From Rheinheimera sp. (GTDB taxonomy: Bacteria > Pseudomonadota > Gammaproteobacteria > Enterobacterales > Alteromonadaceae), in the NCBI RefSeq assembly GCF_030690345.1, contig NZ_JAUYGV010000007.1, positions 434,001-498,000 of the forward strand: a stretch of DNA of 64,000 bases, given 5' to 3'. Below the pieces are notes generated by a model. That model worked only from the letters and a program-made list of their open reading frames with translations. It ran no database searches and had not been told where the DNA came from. The position numbers and the translations under genes are program-made. How positions within the stretch are numbered: the first letter of the stretch is position 1; each line of letters starts with the position of its first letter. Shown piece after piece: positions 51,579 to 60,617 of this stretch.

Positions 51579-52263
51579 ACCCTTAATGTTTCCGCATAAT
51601 CTTATGCTGTACGGGCTGTTGCTGGCTTGCTTGTGCTACCGTAAAAAAGGCCTGTGGTTGTTGTTGGCGTTTTATTATCTGGCCGGTAACAGTTTTGTGG
51701 CGAATCAGGTGCGGGCCTGGTACGGCAGTTATAACGCCGCGTACACCTTAAGTGCAGACAGTAATGTAGTGGTGCTGGGTTGCGGCGGCTCTGACAGCGC
51801 CTTACCGGCCTGTGCCAAAGCGCGCCTGCAGCAACTGTCCGCGTTGATGCCGCACGGCGGCAGCGTAATTATTACCACCCGTTACTGCCGGCCTTATGTC
51901 GATTACTTGCTGACTATGCCCGGTGATTTTGCCATCAATTGTTTTTTCGGCGGTGATAATACTTATAAAGAATTTAACAGCTTAGCGGCCAGACCACAGC
52001 TTAAGCCGGATTATATTCTTACCAGCGACTTTCATGCCTGGCGGGTAACACAGCTGACAGCGCACCATGGTTTCAGTGCCAAAGTGGTGGCGACCTCAAG
52101 CCAAACCTTCCGCCGTGTTAATTGTGGTATAAATTGTGCGGTTACGGTTAACCTGACCAACTTTGATTTTTACAGCAAGCTAATGGCAGAGTTTGCCAGC
52201 TATAGCGTATTTGTGCTCAGCCGTAGTTGGACAGATTGGTATCAACCGGACAACACGTTATAA
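51562..52263 (+). CDS. YdcF/SanA/ElyC (DUF218) family protein
   Basis: 233 aa from ATG 51562 with GAGGAG 5 bases upstream. Two N-terminal hydrophobic helices (about 10-28, 32-48), then a periplasmic or cytosolic DUF218 domain: NVVVLGCGGSD near 70 (normally VLGG), ILTSDFHAWRVTQL near 152 (the TSxFHxxR motif). ElyC is linked to undecaprenyl-phosphate carrier metabolism, which would fit a polysaccharide operon. The start overlaps the Wzy gene; the 3' end overlaps the opposite PAS gene by 22 bases. Confidence 0.85.
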   Translation: MKDILEPLMFPHNLMLYGLLLACLCYRKKGLWLLLAFYYLAGNSFVANQVRAWYGSYNAAYTLSADSNVVVLGCGGSDSALPACAKARLQQLSALMPHGGSVIITTRYCRPYVDYLLTMPGDFAINCFFGGDNTYKEFNSLAARPQLKPDYILTSDFHAWRVTQLTAHHGFSAKVVATSSQTFRRVNCGINCAVTVNLTNFDFYSKLMAEFASYSVFVLSRSWTDWYQPDNTL

Positions 52264-53381
52264 GGCTTAACGGCGCCGGGTTTAGCTGCTGTGCCCAGCG
52301 CCATGGCAGAGCCGAGCCATTTTTCAATCTTGCCGTCAGTGTCGTACACGGCAACCGCCTTAACCAGATGCCAGACATAATGCCCGTCCAACCGGCGCAT
52401 ACGAAACTCAATACTGTAAGCATCGCCGCTTTTTACGCAGTGCAGCCAGTGTGCCATAACGGCGTCACGGTCTTCTGCGTGCACCACGTCCAGCCAGTTG
52501 TCTGACAGCTCCTGCTCTGTTTTGCCGCAAAATGCTGTCAGTGTTTGGTTAACAAAAGTAACGCTACCGCTGCTGTCTGCGGTCCAGACAAAAATGGGCA
52601 TGCTGTCGGCCCATTGCTTAAACCGCTGTTGCTGCTGCGCCAGCCGCATACTGATCTGATGGGCGGAATTAATGTCCTGTACTATGCCATGCATGCTGGT
52701 GCCGCCGTCTGTAGCGGGGTAGCCGACGATACGCAGCCAATGTGTTTTGTCGCCGTCCAGCCGGCACGCACACTCAATATCAAAGGCTTGCTTCAGATCG
52801 ATACAGTCGCTGAGCAACTGTTGCACTGCCGACTGGTAAGGGCTGTGAAACAACGCGCTAAACTGACTCAGTGTCAGCTTACTGCGGCTGCCGGCCGGTA
52901 ACAGTGCTTTGGCTTCAGCCGACAGCATCAGCATATGATTGTGCGGGTCCAGCGTCCAGCGGCCGAAATGTGTCAGTTGGTTGATCAGCTGCAATTGTTG
53001 CTGCTGGCGCAGTAAATTGGCTTGTTGCCGCGCTTGCTGTAACTGTAGCGCTATGGCGGCACGCATCTGCAGATAAATCAGCGCTAAGCAAATACAGGCA
53101 CCAATACGGTTGGCCAAAACATAACCAAAGGCAAAGCCTTGCGGTGCGGCAGGTGAGATAAAAATGCCAAGTATAATCAGCAGTAAGGCGCTATAGAAGC
53201 AGGTGTTTAGTAAGCGAATTTTATTCGCCAGGCTGGCTAACAGCAGCAGCGGTGCATACAAAAAGCCGTGTGCAAAGCCCAGTTGGGTTTGGCTATCGGC
53301 GGCGAATATCAGCAGCAGTAACAGATAAACCAGATACTGGCTGTTGTCGCTATCCCTTAGCTGCTGGATCCACTGGCTCAT
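52242..53381 (-). CDS. Membrane PAS sensor without output domain
   Basis: 379 aa. N-terminus has five hydrophobic segments (about 18-34, 38-54, 60-77, 82-105), then a Gln-rich coiled coil (105-140, QLQQARQQANLLRQQQQLQ in parts), then two PAS/PAC units: about 145-240 (HFGRWTLDPHNHMLMLS) and 245-365 (FKQWADSMPIFVWTADSSGSVTFVNQTLTAFCG in parts; FRMRRLDGHYVWHLVKAVAV). It ends after the second PAC; no histidine kinase, GGDEF, EAL or methyl-acceptor domain follows and none is encoded downstream on that strand. It may be a truncated sensor or act by protein contact. Confidence 0.82.
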   Translation of the reverse strand: MSQWIQQLRDSDNSQYLVYLLLLLIFAADSQTQLGFAHGFLYAPLLLLASLANKIRLLNTCFYSALLLIILGIFISPAAPQGFAFGYVLANRIGACICLALIYLQMRAAIALQLQQARQQANLLRQQQQLQLINQLTHFGRWTLDPHNHMLMLSAEAKALLPAGSRSKLTLSQFSALFHSPYQSAVQQLLSDCIDLKQAFDIECACRLDGDKTHWLRIVGYPATDGGTSMHGIVQDINSAHQISMRLAQQQQRFKQWADSMPIFVWTADSSGSVTFVNQTLTAFCGKTEQELSDNWLDVVHAEDRDAVMAHWLHCVKSGDAYSIEFRMRRLDGHYVWHLVKAVAVYDTDGKIEKWLGSAMALGTAAKPGAVKPYNVLSG

Positions 53382-53481
53382 TAAAGGTTGTACCGGTCAG
53401 TCTGTTTCGGTAATTATGGTACAACAGTTGTTAATGTAAAAATTTAATATTGAATTAATTGTGGATGAAAGTGGCCTGTTG

Positions 53482-54813
53482 TTAAACCGCGCGCTGCGGT
53501 TGGTTGTTATGGTAAGCCAGATGGCTAAGTGCCAGAATGCTGACAAATAACAACGCATTAGCCGGTGCCTGCAGGTTGAAGTCTACGGTATTGTGCAGCA
53601 ACATATGCAGGTTGGCCATCATGGCACCAAAGGCAACCCCCTTATACAAGCGGGTATTTCGCTTACGCATGGTCTGGATACATAACCACAGCGCATACAA
53701 TTGCCAGGCACCTAACAACAGCGTAAGCGGTATACCCAGTTCTACGCTGAACTGCAGATATTCATTGTGGGCATGGTCGTAAAACCCGGTATATACGCCT
53801 TGCTGCTGTGCCGGAAACACGGTGTAAAAACTGCCGGCGCCACTGCCGGTTAACCAGTGCTGTTGCAGCAGTGGTAGGCTGTGTAATACCACTTCGTCGC
53901 GTGTTTCGCCGGCGAAGCTGGTTTCGGCCAATCGCTGTTTTACTTTTTCTACACCAAACATGGCGCCGACTATCAGTAGATCAAGCACAAAAATACTTAA
54001 CACTAATGGCTTGAGTAGCCGTGGCGGCTTTTTGTAACAAAAAATCGCCAATAGCGCCGTTACGCCCAGTCCAACAAAAAATGCGCTGTTGCCCATACGC
54101 GAGCGGCTTAAAATTAAGCCGATAATCATCACTATCACGGCAAGACGCAGCAGCATTTTAGCGCTGAGTAAGGTGCTGACAGCTTCGCGTAATTTGGCTT
54201 TACGGCTGCCGCTGACTTTCTCTACATTCAGCTCACTGATCATCCAGCCAATAGCCATGCTGAGGCACAGTGCGAGATAATTGGCATAGTGGTTCTGATA
54301 GACAAAGCTGCCGCGGGCTTTGTCGGCCTCAACTACACCGAACAGTGGCGATTGCTCCAATCCGGCTAAATTAATCATGCTGCCGTAACAGGCCTGAATG
54401 CAGCCTGCGCTAACAATGGCAATTAATACGGCTTTCATCCGTGTTACCGAATCGGTGTATTGGCACAACAGCCATAAAAACAGCAGCAGGTAAAAGGTGC
54501 GTTGTGCCAGCATAGCGGTGTGATAAGCATCAAAGGTGGACAGGCCGGGAATAACATCCAGCCATTGCAGCCACATATACAGGGCAGTAAAGGCCGGCAC
54601 AGCAAGAAAGCGGCCTATCCAGCGCTCGCGCCACAAAGGCTGACGCTGTTGAAATGCCACTATACAGTGCAGTAATACCGCAACGGCAATTAAGCTGTGT
54701 AACACAGACCAGGCCCAAATACGGTTAGAGCCAAGCGGTATTGGGGCCCAAATAATAATGAAGCCCAACAGTAGGGGGATTAACCGGCTTAAAGTGCTGT
54801 GCTGTATTTTCAT
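53482..54813 (-). CDS. O-antigen ligase family protein (Wzy_C)
   Basis: 443 aa with about 10 TM helices. The family block lies near residues 320-360: GSGAGSFYTVFPAQQQG, then the periplasmic HAHNEYLQFSVELGIP motif with conserved His and Asn. QNHYANYLALCLSMAIG near 170 is another family mark. It joins finished glycans to lipid A-core or another acceptor. Separate from the second locus by the PAS gene, on the opposite strand. Confidence 0.88.
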   Translation of the reverse strand: MKIQHSTLSRLIPLLLGFIIIWAPIPLGSNRIWAWSVLHSLIAVAVLLHCIVAFQQRQPLWRERWIGRFLAVPAFTALYMWLQWLDVIPGLSTFDAYHTAMLAQRTFYLLLFLWLLCQYTDSVTRMKAVLIAIVSAGCIQACYGSMINLAGLEQSPLFGVVEADKARGSFVYQNHYANYLALCLSMAIGWMISELNVEKVSGSRKAKLREAVSTLLSAKMLLRLAVIVMIIGLILSRSRMGNSAFFVGLGVTALLAIFCYKKPPRLLKPLVLSIFVLDLLIVGAMFGVEKVKQRLAETSFAGETRDEVVLHSLPLLQQHWLTGSGAGSFYTVFPAQQQGVYTGFYDHAHNEYLQFSVELGIPLTLLLGAWQLYALWLCIQTMRKRNTRLYKGVAFGAMMANLHMLLHNTVDFNLQAPANALLFVSILALSHLAYHNNQPQRAV

Positions 54814-54863
54814 GTCAGAGACTACGTAACATCCGTATCAAAAGAATCCTGCGCAAAGAAAAA

Positions 54864-54882
54864 GGGCCAAAGGCCCTTTTTT
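54864..54882. terminator. Terminator after the Ala/Gly-rich exported protein
   Basis: GGGCC, loop AAA, GGCCC followed on the + strand by six T and on the - strand by a run of T with one C. Lies between the 55397 gene and the ligase gene. Confidence 0.75.
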
Positions 54883-54899
54883 ATGCAACAAACTGAGGC

Positions 54900-55397
54900 T
54901 TAGTTACCTGAAATGGTACCACCGCCACCGCCGCCGCCGCCGCCGAAGCCTGGCGCACCAGGCGCTGGCAGAGCAACCGGGGCAACTGCAGCAACTGCTT
55001 GCAGACCGGCAGCTGGTGCAACCGGAGCTGCAGCAGTTTGTGTATCAGCAACAACCTGAGCCACTAAGCTTGGGTCAACGCCGGCACTTACTGCAGAAGC
55101 CAGGATAACGTCGGCTTCAACACCGGCATCTGCAGCTGCAGCTAAAATAGCTTCAATTGCGGCTTCATCACCGTTGGCAGCAGTAATCGCATCAGCAATT
55201 AATTGCGCAGCATTTTCAGGTGCAGCAGCTAATTGAGCGGCAAAGTCAGCAGTAGTCTGAACAGCAGTAACAGTTACAGGGGTTTCCTGAACTACAGCAA
55301 CATCAGTCGTTTGTGCAATGTCCTGTGCAAATACCGCGCCTGAACACAACATCATTGTGCAAGCGGTACCCAGCACCAGAGCTTTACGAAGCATCAT
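54900..55397 (-). CDS. Ala-rich exported protein with Gly tail, next to lapD
   Basis: 165 aa. Signal peptide MMLRKALVLGTACTMMLCSGAVFAQ (cleavage after FAQ or VFA). The mature part is a string of Ala-rich amphipathic helices (residues 45-120: QLAAAPENAAQLIADAITAANGDE, IEAILAAAADAGVEAD, ASAVSAGVDPSLVAQVVAD), then an Ala/Pro linker and a tail of nine glycines ending TISGN. No family recognised. AAGGAG lies 7 bases before the first ATG, inside the end of lapD, with which it overlaps by 14 bases. Because it is exported and linked to lapGD, a role at the cell surface is possible but unproven. Confidence 0.75.
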   Translation of the reverse strand: MMLRKALVLGTACTMMLCSGAVFAQDIAQTTDVAVVQETPVTVTAVQTTADFAAQLAAAPENAAQLIADAITAANGDEAAIEAILAAAADAGVEADVILASAVSAGVDPSLVAQVVADTQTAAAPVAPAAGLQAVAAVAPVALPAPGAPGFGGGGGGGGGTISGN

Positions 55398-57423
55398 AGG
55401 TATCTCCTTTGGGGTTAAAAACTTGTTTCAAAGTATATTGCATTTTAGTTTTATTGACATCTTCTTTTTTGCTCAAAAAGGTAAAATTTATGATCTCACC
55501 TAAAACAAATCCCTGAAATCCATCTATATTCAGTAATTTACAGGCATTCAGGCTATCGATGCTTTCAAGGTGTGTGGCCAAAACTTTAATGCCGACACTG
55601 TGACAAATTTGTGTCAATGTCATAATAAAGAAGCGGCTGCTTTCTTGTTCCAAATCACTGCTAAATCCGGCATCCAGCTTAACGTAGTCAATATTTAAGT
55701 GTTGAATATGCCGCAGTGAGGTTAAATTGGCACCGAAACGCTCAATAACCACTTTTATATTCAATTGTTGCAATTTGGTTATAAATTCAGCAGCCTGTTG
55801 CGGGTGTTGCAGAATGCTGTGTTCGGCAATTTCTACCAGTAATGGCGGCAGTTGGGTTGAACGTTGGGTAAGTTGCAGTAACAACCATTGGCGTAAATCA
55901 TCAGAGCACAATACCGCTTCGCTGATATTAATAGCCACGGCGCCGCCGGCTAATTGCGGCAGTGAGTGTAAAATAAACTGCAACATTTGCCGCTCTAACG
56001 TATCTGCGCGGTTTAGCCTGGCAGCCATCGCCAGCACTTCAGCGGTAGACAGCGGTTTATCGTCAACCACAAAGCGCAGTAAACATTCGGCATAAAGCAG
56101 CTTGTGTTGTTGATCGGCAACCGGCTGCAGTAGCAGCTCCATATTGGCGTCGCTGCTGTCGTTGTGGTGCAACAACCGGTCAATCAGTTGTTGCCACTGC
56201 AGGCGACCCGGTGCGCATAAGTCGGCTTCAGTTGCTGTACTGCCACTTAGCAGCTGCACGCTGTCTTGTGCCTGCAATGTATCGAGCCTGGCCAGAATGT
56301 TACTAAAAGGCTCTGCAGCTTGCGCCAGTACACTTACCGCGCGACCAAAACCCTGGTTGTAGCTCTGGCTGTGCTCTTGCTCCAGCGCCAGTGTCAGCTT
56401 GTTGTCCAACTCTGCAGCACCGGCTTTATCTGCCGCGCCAATAATGGCAAACTCAGAACCCGACAGCCGGAACAGCTGTAGCCCGGGGTATTGTTGCTTT
56501 AGCTGCTGCAACAAGGCGGCTGCTTTTTGCACGTATTCATCACCGCTGGCGTAGCCTTGTTCGTCGTTAGTTTGCTGCAGCGAGCTTAGGGTAATCATCG
56601 CCACATAAAGCGCATTGTGATTAATTTGGGCGTCTTGCTGCAAATTACTCAGTTGCTGCTGCAGCGCACGGCGGTTTGGCAGGCCGGTTAACGGATCTAA
56701 AAAGGCTTGCTGCATTAATTGCTCGGCGTAGCGGCTTTGCTCGCTGAATACCTTGCTGATATTCAGCACCATGCTGTTTAACGCCCCCAGCACCAGGTTT
56801 AACTCGCGAGTGGCAGTGCGGGTAGGATTTTGCCGGAATTCTTTGCGGCTTACGGCTTCTGCCTGTTGTACTATTTGCCGCAGCGGTTTGAGCAGAGCGC
56901 GCAAAATAACATGAATAACCAATGCCGCCAGCGCAAACAGCAGTGCACTGCTAAGCAAGTTACGGGTGGTTTGTTGCCACAGGCTGCGCTCAGCCAGCAC
57001 AGTGTTAGATTGCACTGTTAAGGTGCCCAGTACTAACCAGCCATCGCTTATTTCACTTTGCATTATCGGTGCCTGCAACGCAAAGACATCGCTGAACCAG
57101 CGCGGAACGGCAGCATTGTTATCGTGACTCAGATTAACCAGTTCGCGTTCTTCATTATCCACAAAACGGATTTGCTGATAATAGCCGGAGTCGAACAAGG
57201 TGCTGGCCAGAGTTTGAATAAGTACCTTGTCGGCACCACCGCTGCTGCTGATCGCCAGGCCCAGGTTATGGGCTGCATCTTGCGCGTGCGACCCTAATTG
57301 ACTGTTAAGATAATCGCGCAGCGTCAGCGTGCTGCTAAGCAAGCTGCCGGCAAAAGCGACAAAGGTCATTACAATGATCAGCGCATAAAACTGCGTACTT
57401 AAACTGATTCCTTTCTTCAACAC
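55384..57423 (-). CDS. lapD: LapD-like c-di-GMP receptor
   Basis: 679 aa inner-membrane protein. TM1 (about 10-32), periplasmic PAS-like output domain (33-150, with RFVDNEERELVNL), TM2 (about 155-178), HAMP-type linker (KPLRQIVQQAEAVSRKEF), degenerate GGDEF domain (FLDPLTGLPNRRAL near 238; SGSEF instead of GGDEF) and degenerate EAL domain (YAECLLRF where EAL is expected). No enzyme activity is therefore expected: c-di-GMP bound to the EAL domain would make the periplasmic part sequester LapG. It overlaps the exported-protein gene and is 30 bases from lapG. Confidence 0.9.
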   Translation of the reverse strand: MLKKGISLSTQFYALIIVMTFVAFAGSLLSSTLTLRDYLNSQLGSHAQDAAHNLGLAISSSGGADKVLIQTLASTLFDSGYYQQIRFVDNEERELVNLSHDNNAAVPRWFSDVFALQAPIMQSEISDGWLVLGTLTVQSNTVLAERSLWQQTTRNLLSSALLFALAALVIHVILRALLKPLRQIVQQAEAVSRKEFRQNPTRTATRELNLVLGALNSMVLNISKVFSEQSRYAEQLMQQAFLDPLTGLPNRRALQQQLSNLQQDAQINHNALYVAMITLSSLQQTNDEQGYASGDEYVQKAAALLQQLKQQYPGLQLFRLSGSEFAIIGAADKAGAAELDNKLTLALEQEHSQSYNQGFGRAVSVLAQAAEPFSNILARLDTLQAQDSVQLLSGSTATEADLCAPGRLQWQQLIDRLLHHNDSSDANMELLLQPVADQQHKLLYAECLLRFVVDDKPLSTAEVLAMAARLNRADTLERQMLQFILHSLPQLAGGAVAINISEAVLCSDDLRQWLLLQLTQRSTQLPPLLVEIAEHSILQHPQQAAEFITKLQQLNIKVVIERFGANLTSLRHIQHLNIDYVKLDAGFSSDLEQESSRFFIMTLTQICHSVGIKVLATHLESIDSLNACKLLNIDGFQGFVLGEIINFTFLSKKEDVNKTKMQYTLKQVFNPKGDTYDAS

Positions 57424-57453
57424 GCTTGTTGTCCCTTCAATATGTACAAATTG

Positions 57454-58182
57454 TTAATTACCATGTTCTATCCGTTCAAGCAACTGTTGCCATTGTGCTA
57501 CGCCGGCGCTGTTTTCCACCTTATTGCCCAGGCCCTGCGCTTTTGCCATCCACAAGCCACTGGCATTGAAGGCGTATACCGGACGCAAATCGGTGCGTTT
57601 ATTTGCCGGCAGAATTTTCGGGTTTATATTGTCCAGTACCAGTGGATACTGGCCGGGTTTTTCGGTGTAAGTCAGTACCATATGTGGTTCATTCTGTGTC
57701 AGAGCGCGTACATACATTAACCGCAGTTTGTTTTCCTCCACGCCCATAGCGCGCAGCATAAAGTATTTCAGGATCACGTAATCTTCACAGTCGCCGGCGC
57801 CGGTTTGCAGGGATTCCAGCGGCGTAGCCCAGTAATCGCTTCTGCCCCAATGCGCTTCATCGCTGGCGTAGCTTACTTCGCGGTTGGCAAAGTCGTTAGC
57901 CTTGTGCAGTTTGTTCCAGTCGTTATTACCGCGGCTGTTGTTAATTAATGCTTGCCAGCGCAATACCCGTTGCAATGGAATATCGCCATAACGCTGTTCG
58001 GTTTGTTGCAGCAATGTATCGCTTAATGCGAAAGGTTCTACCCGGGTAAACACCTGAAAACTGAGTGATATGCTAACAAAAAGTAACATGAAATAGCTAA
58101 AACGCCGACAAAAACGGCGAAAACTTTCGGTAAAATACCACGGGCAGGAGATCTGCGGGCTAGAGGGCAATATGTAACACAC
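57454..58182 (-). CDS. lapG: LapG-like periplasmic cysteine protease
   Basis: Up to 242 aa transglutaminase-like cysteine protease. Catalytic triad seen as Cys132 (GAGDCEDYVILKY), His167 (PHMVLTY) and Asp184 (LVLDNIN). W113-S115-D116 and REVSYASDEAHWGRSDYW are typical. The N-terminus has one hydrophobic signal/anchor segment (about 32-44); the true start is unclear, with GTG at 58182 giving a long polar leader. LapG cuts the N-terminus of LapA-type adhesins at a di-alanine site when LapD is free of c-di-GMP. No LapA-like adhesin is encoded in this window. Confidence 0.9.
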   Translation of the reverse strand: MCYILPSSPQISCPWYFTESFRRFCRRFSYFMLLFVSISLSFQVFTRVEPFALSDTLLQQTEQRYGDIPLQRVLRWQALINNSRGNNDWNKLHKANDFANREVSYASDEAHWGRSDYWATPLESLQTGAGDCEDYVILKYFMLRAMGVEENKLRLMYVRALTQNEPHMVLTYTEKPGQYPLVLDNINPKILPANKRTDLRPVYAFNASGLWMAKAQGLGNKVENSAGVAQWQQLLERIEHGN

Positions 58183-58492
58183 CAGCGTTATCAGTAAGTT
58201 ATTGCCAGACTATAGCGGCTGTGGCTAAGCGCTGCAATTACCGTTATGGCAATTTGCCATCAGAGCGTCATAAATAGCAATTAAAATACTTTGACTTTAC
58301 AATTTGTGTACGTAAAATTGCGACGCTCGACAGGATGTAACATTTCAGCCATGGACGATTTCCGCACCAGCATCGCGCTTTTGCCGCTTATTATCGCTTT
58401 TATCCGTGCCCGCTTTGTCTATTTGAACAGAATGTTGTAATGTTGTGTCGATTTTTGTTAATTAATTGTCATTCATCACAAGGACCGGTACT
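58183..58492. other. 310-base gap between lapG and the second galU
   Basis: No gene seen. Contains a palindrome ATGGCAATTTGCCAT (58246-58260), a promoter-like pair at 58291-58318, and an A+T-rich tract before the galU ribosome-binding site AAGGA. The left part would serve lapG, the right part galU. Confidence 0.7.
58291..58318 (+). promoter_or_regulatory. Candidate sigma-70 promoter of the third polysaccharide locus
   Basis: TTGACT (58291-58296) and TAAAAT (58313-58318) with a 16-base spacer, giving a leader of about 170 bases to galU. A 15-base palindrome lies 31 bases upstream. Inferred from consensus similarity. Confidence 0.55.
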
Positions 58493-59458
58493 ATGCCTTC
58501 ATCGTTATCTGCAGTTAAAACCTCTGCCATCACTAAGGCTGTTATTCCGGTAGCGGGTTTGGGTACCCGCATGTTGCCCGCCACTAAGGCGATGGCAAAA
58601 GAAATGTTACCGGTAGTAGACCGGCCACTTATTCAGTATGTAGTACAAGAAGCGGTAGCCGCCGGTATTACTGAAATTGTGTTAGTAACGCACTCGTCGA
58701 AAAACAGCATTGAAAACCACTTTGACACCAGCTTTGAGCTTGAAGCCACGTTGGAAAAGCGTGTTAAGCGGCAGTTATTGGAAGAAGTACGCGCCATAGT
58801 GCCGAAAAACGTTACCATTATTTCTGTGCGCCAACCGGTGGCACTGGGCTTGGGCCACGCTATTTTATGTGCCAGACCAGTAGTAGGCGATAACGCCTTT
58901 GCTGTATTGCTGCCGGATGTATTAATAGACCAGTACCACAGCAACCTGAAAAAAGACAACCTGGCGGCAATGATAGCGCGCTACAAAGAAAACAACGCCA
59001 GCCAGATCATGGTAGAGCCGGTGCCGCACGATATGGTAAACCAATACGGTGTGGTTGATTTAAACGGCATCGATTTAGGCGCCGGTTGTGCCGCTAAAAT
59101 TTACGACATGGTAGAAAAACCGGATCTGGACGAGGCACCAAGCAACTACGCCATTACCGGCCGTTATGTATTATCCTCCGCTATTTGGGATCTGCTGGAA
59201 TTTACCCCGCCAGGCGCCGGTGACGAAATTCAGTTAACCGACGCACTGCACCAACTGCGTTTACTCGAACAACTGGAAGCCTACCGCATAGTGGGCAAAA
59301 GCCACGACTGCGGCACCAAGCTGGGCCTGTTAACCGCCAATATGGAATACGGCCTGCGCCACCCCACGCTGGGAGCACCGTTAAAAGCGCAGATGCAAAA
59401 GCTGATTAACGAGCCACTGAAAAGAGCCGAATTGGAACTGGCGATAGCGCAGTCTTAA
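58493..59458 (+). CDS. galU: UTP-glucose-1-phosphate uridylyltransferase (copy 2)
   Basis: 321 aa, starting at ATG 58493 with AAGGA 8 bases upstream. Same motifs as the copy at 6140: [21 protein letters not shown] (in parts), [38 protein letters not shown] and [15 protein letters not shown]. It is longer at both ends (an N-terminal 13-residue polar extension and a C-terminal helix). Which copy is the housekeeping one is unclear; this one leads the wecB-wecC genes. Confidence 0.92.
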   Translation: MPSSLSAVKTSAITKAVIPVAGLGTRMLPATKAMAKEMLPVVDRPLIQYVVQEAVAAGITEIVLVTHSSKNSIENHFDTSFELEATLEKRVKRQLLEEVRAIVPKNVTIISVRQPVALGLGHAILCARPVVGDNAFAVLLPDVLIDQYHSNLKKDNLAAMIARYKENNASQIMVEPVPHDMVNQYGVVDLNGIDLGAGCAAKIYDMVEKPDLDEAPSNYAITGRYVLSSAIWDLLEFTPPGAGDEIQLTDALHQLRLLEQLEAYRIVGKSHDCGTKLGLLTANMEYGLRHPTLGAPLKAQMQKLINEPLKRAELELAIAQS

Positions 59459-59471
59459 TTAGAGAGAAAAA

Positions 59472-60596
59472 ATGAAGAAAATACTGGTGGTTTTTGGTAC
59501 AAGGCCGGAAGCTATAAAAATGGCGCCGTTAGTACACACCTTAAAAGCAGATCCACGTTTTATTACCCATACTTGTGTAACAGGGCAGCATCGTGAAATG
59601 TTGGATCAGGTTTTAGACCTGTTTGAAATCGCCCCGGAATATGACTTGAATATTATGGCTCCGGGGCAAAGCTTAAGCCAGGTTACATCGCGAATCTTAG
59701 TGGGTATGGAGCAAGTACTCGCCAATTTTAAGCCTGACTTGGTTTTGGTGCATGGTGATACCGCTACAACTTTTTCTGCCTCATTGGCTGCTTATTACCA
59801 ACAAATTCCGGTAGGCCATGTTGAAGCCGGCCTACGTACAGGTAACATTTATTCACCCTGGCCGGAAGAAGCTAACCGCAAACTTACAGGGTGTCTGACT
59901 CGCTACCACTTTGCACCCACAGCTACCTCAGCTGATAACTTAGCAGCTGAAGGCTATGCTAAAAATACTATTTTTATTACAGGCAATACCGTAATTGATG
60001 CTTTGTTTTTAATACGCGATAAATTAAATAAAAATACTGAGCTTGCAGCAGAATTGGCGGCGCAATTTCCTATGCTGCAGGAAAATAAAAAACTTATTTT
60101 AGTTACCGGGCATCGGCGCGAAAGCTTTGGTGACGGTTTTGAACGCATTTGTAAAGCGCTGCAACTTACAGCAAAGCAACACCCCGATAGTCAGATCTTG
60201 TATCCGGTGCATTTAAACCCGAATGTTCAGGACCCGGTTAATCGGTTACTGGCGAACATTCCTAACATTAGTCTGATAGCTCCTCAGCAGTATTTGCCTT
60301 TTGTCTATTTAATGACCCGGGCTCATGTAATTCTAACTGACTCTGGCGGCATACAAGAGGAAGCGCCTTCTTTAGGCAAGCCTGTGTTAGTAATGCGTGA
60401 TACTACGGAGAGACCGGAAGCTGTAGCAGCTGGCACAGTTAAGCTGGTGGGCACTGATATAGATAAAATTTGTAGTGAATTGAGTGCTTTGTTAAGTAAT
60501 GCTCAGTACTACCAACATATGAGCGAAGCTCATAATCCATATGGCGACGGCGCCGCGTGTAGTCGAATAGCCGATATTATTGCGTCTGGTTTATAA
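59472..60596 (+). CDS. wecB: UDP-GlcNAc 2-epimerase (non-hydrolysing)
   Basis: 374 aa GT-B-like epimerase interconverting UDP-GlcNAc and UDP-ManNAc. Marks: [13 protein letters not shown] at 7-19, [14 protein letters not shown] near 38, [12 protein letters not shown] near 92, [19 protein letters not shown] near 116 (conserved Glu, His), [14 protein letters not shown] near 205 and [29 protein letters not shown] near 285 (in parts). Fourteen bases after galU; supplies the WecC substrate. Confidence 0.95.
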   Translation: MKKILVVFGTRPEAIKMAPLVHTLKADPRFITHTCVTGQHREMLDQVLDLFEIAPEYDLNIMAPGQSLSQVTSRILVGMEQVLANFKPDLVLVHGDTATTFSASLAAYYQQIPVGHVEAGLRTGNIYSPWPEEANRKLTGCLTRYHFAPTATSADNLAAEGYAKNTIFITGNTVIDALFLIRDKLNKNTELAAELAAQFPMLQENKKLILVTGHRRESFGDGFERICKALQLTAKQHPDSQILYPVHLNPNVQDPVNRLLANIPNISLIAPQQYLPFVYLMTRAHVILTDSGGIQEEAPSLGKPVLVMRDTTERPEAVAAGTVKLVGTDIDKICSELSALLSNAQYYQHMSEAHNPYGDGAACSRIADIIASGL

Positions 60597-60617
60597 CAAT
60601 TTATCACAGGTATGTTT

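Noticed and set aside
54900..55397. LapA-type adhesin
   Set aside because: Only 165 aa, no repeats or type I secretion signal, so it cannot be the large adhesin.
47383..58492. RfaH ops/JUMPstart element at polysaccharide promoters
   Set aside because: GGCGGTAGC core not found in either promoter region; the similar GCGGGTTTGGG sequence lies inside galU coding sequence.
58183..58492. Riboswitch or c-di-GMP aptamer upstream of galU copy 2
   Set aside because: No conserved aptamer motif seen; only a short palindrome and promoter-like hexamers.
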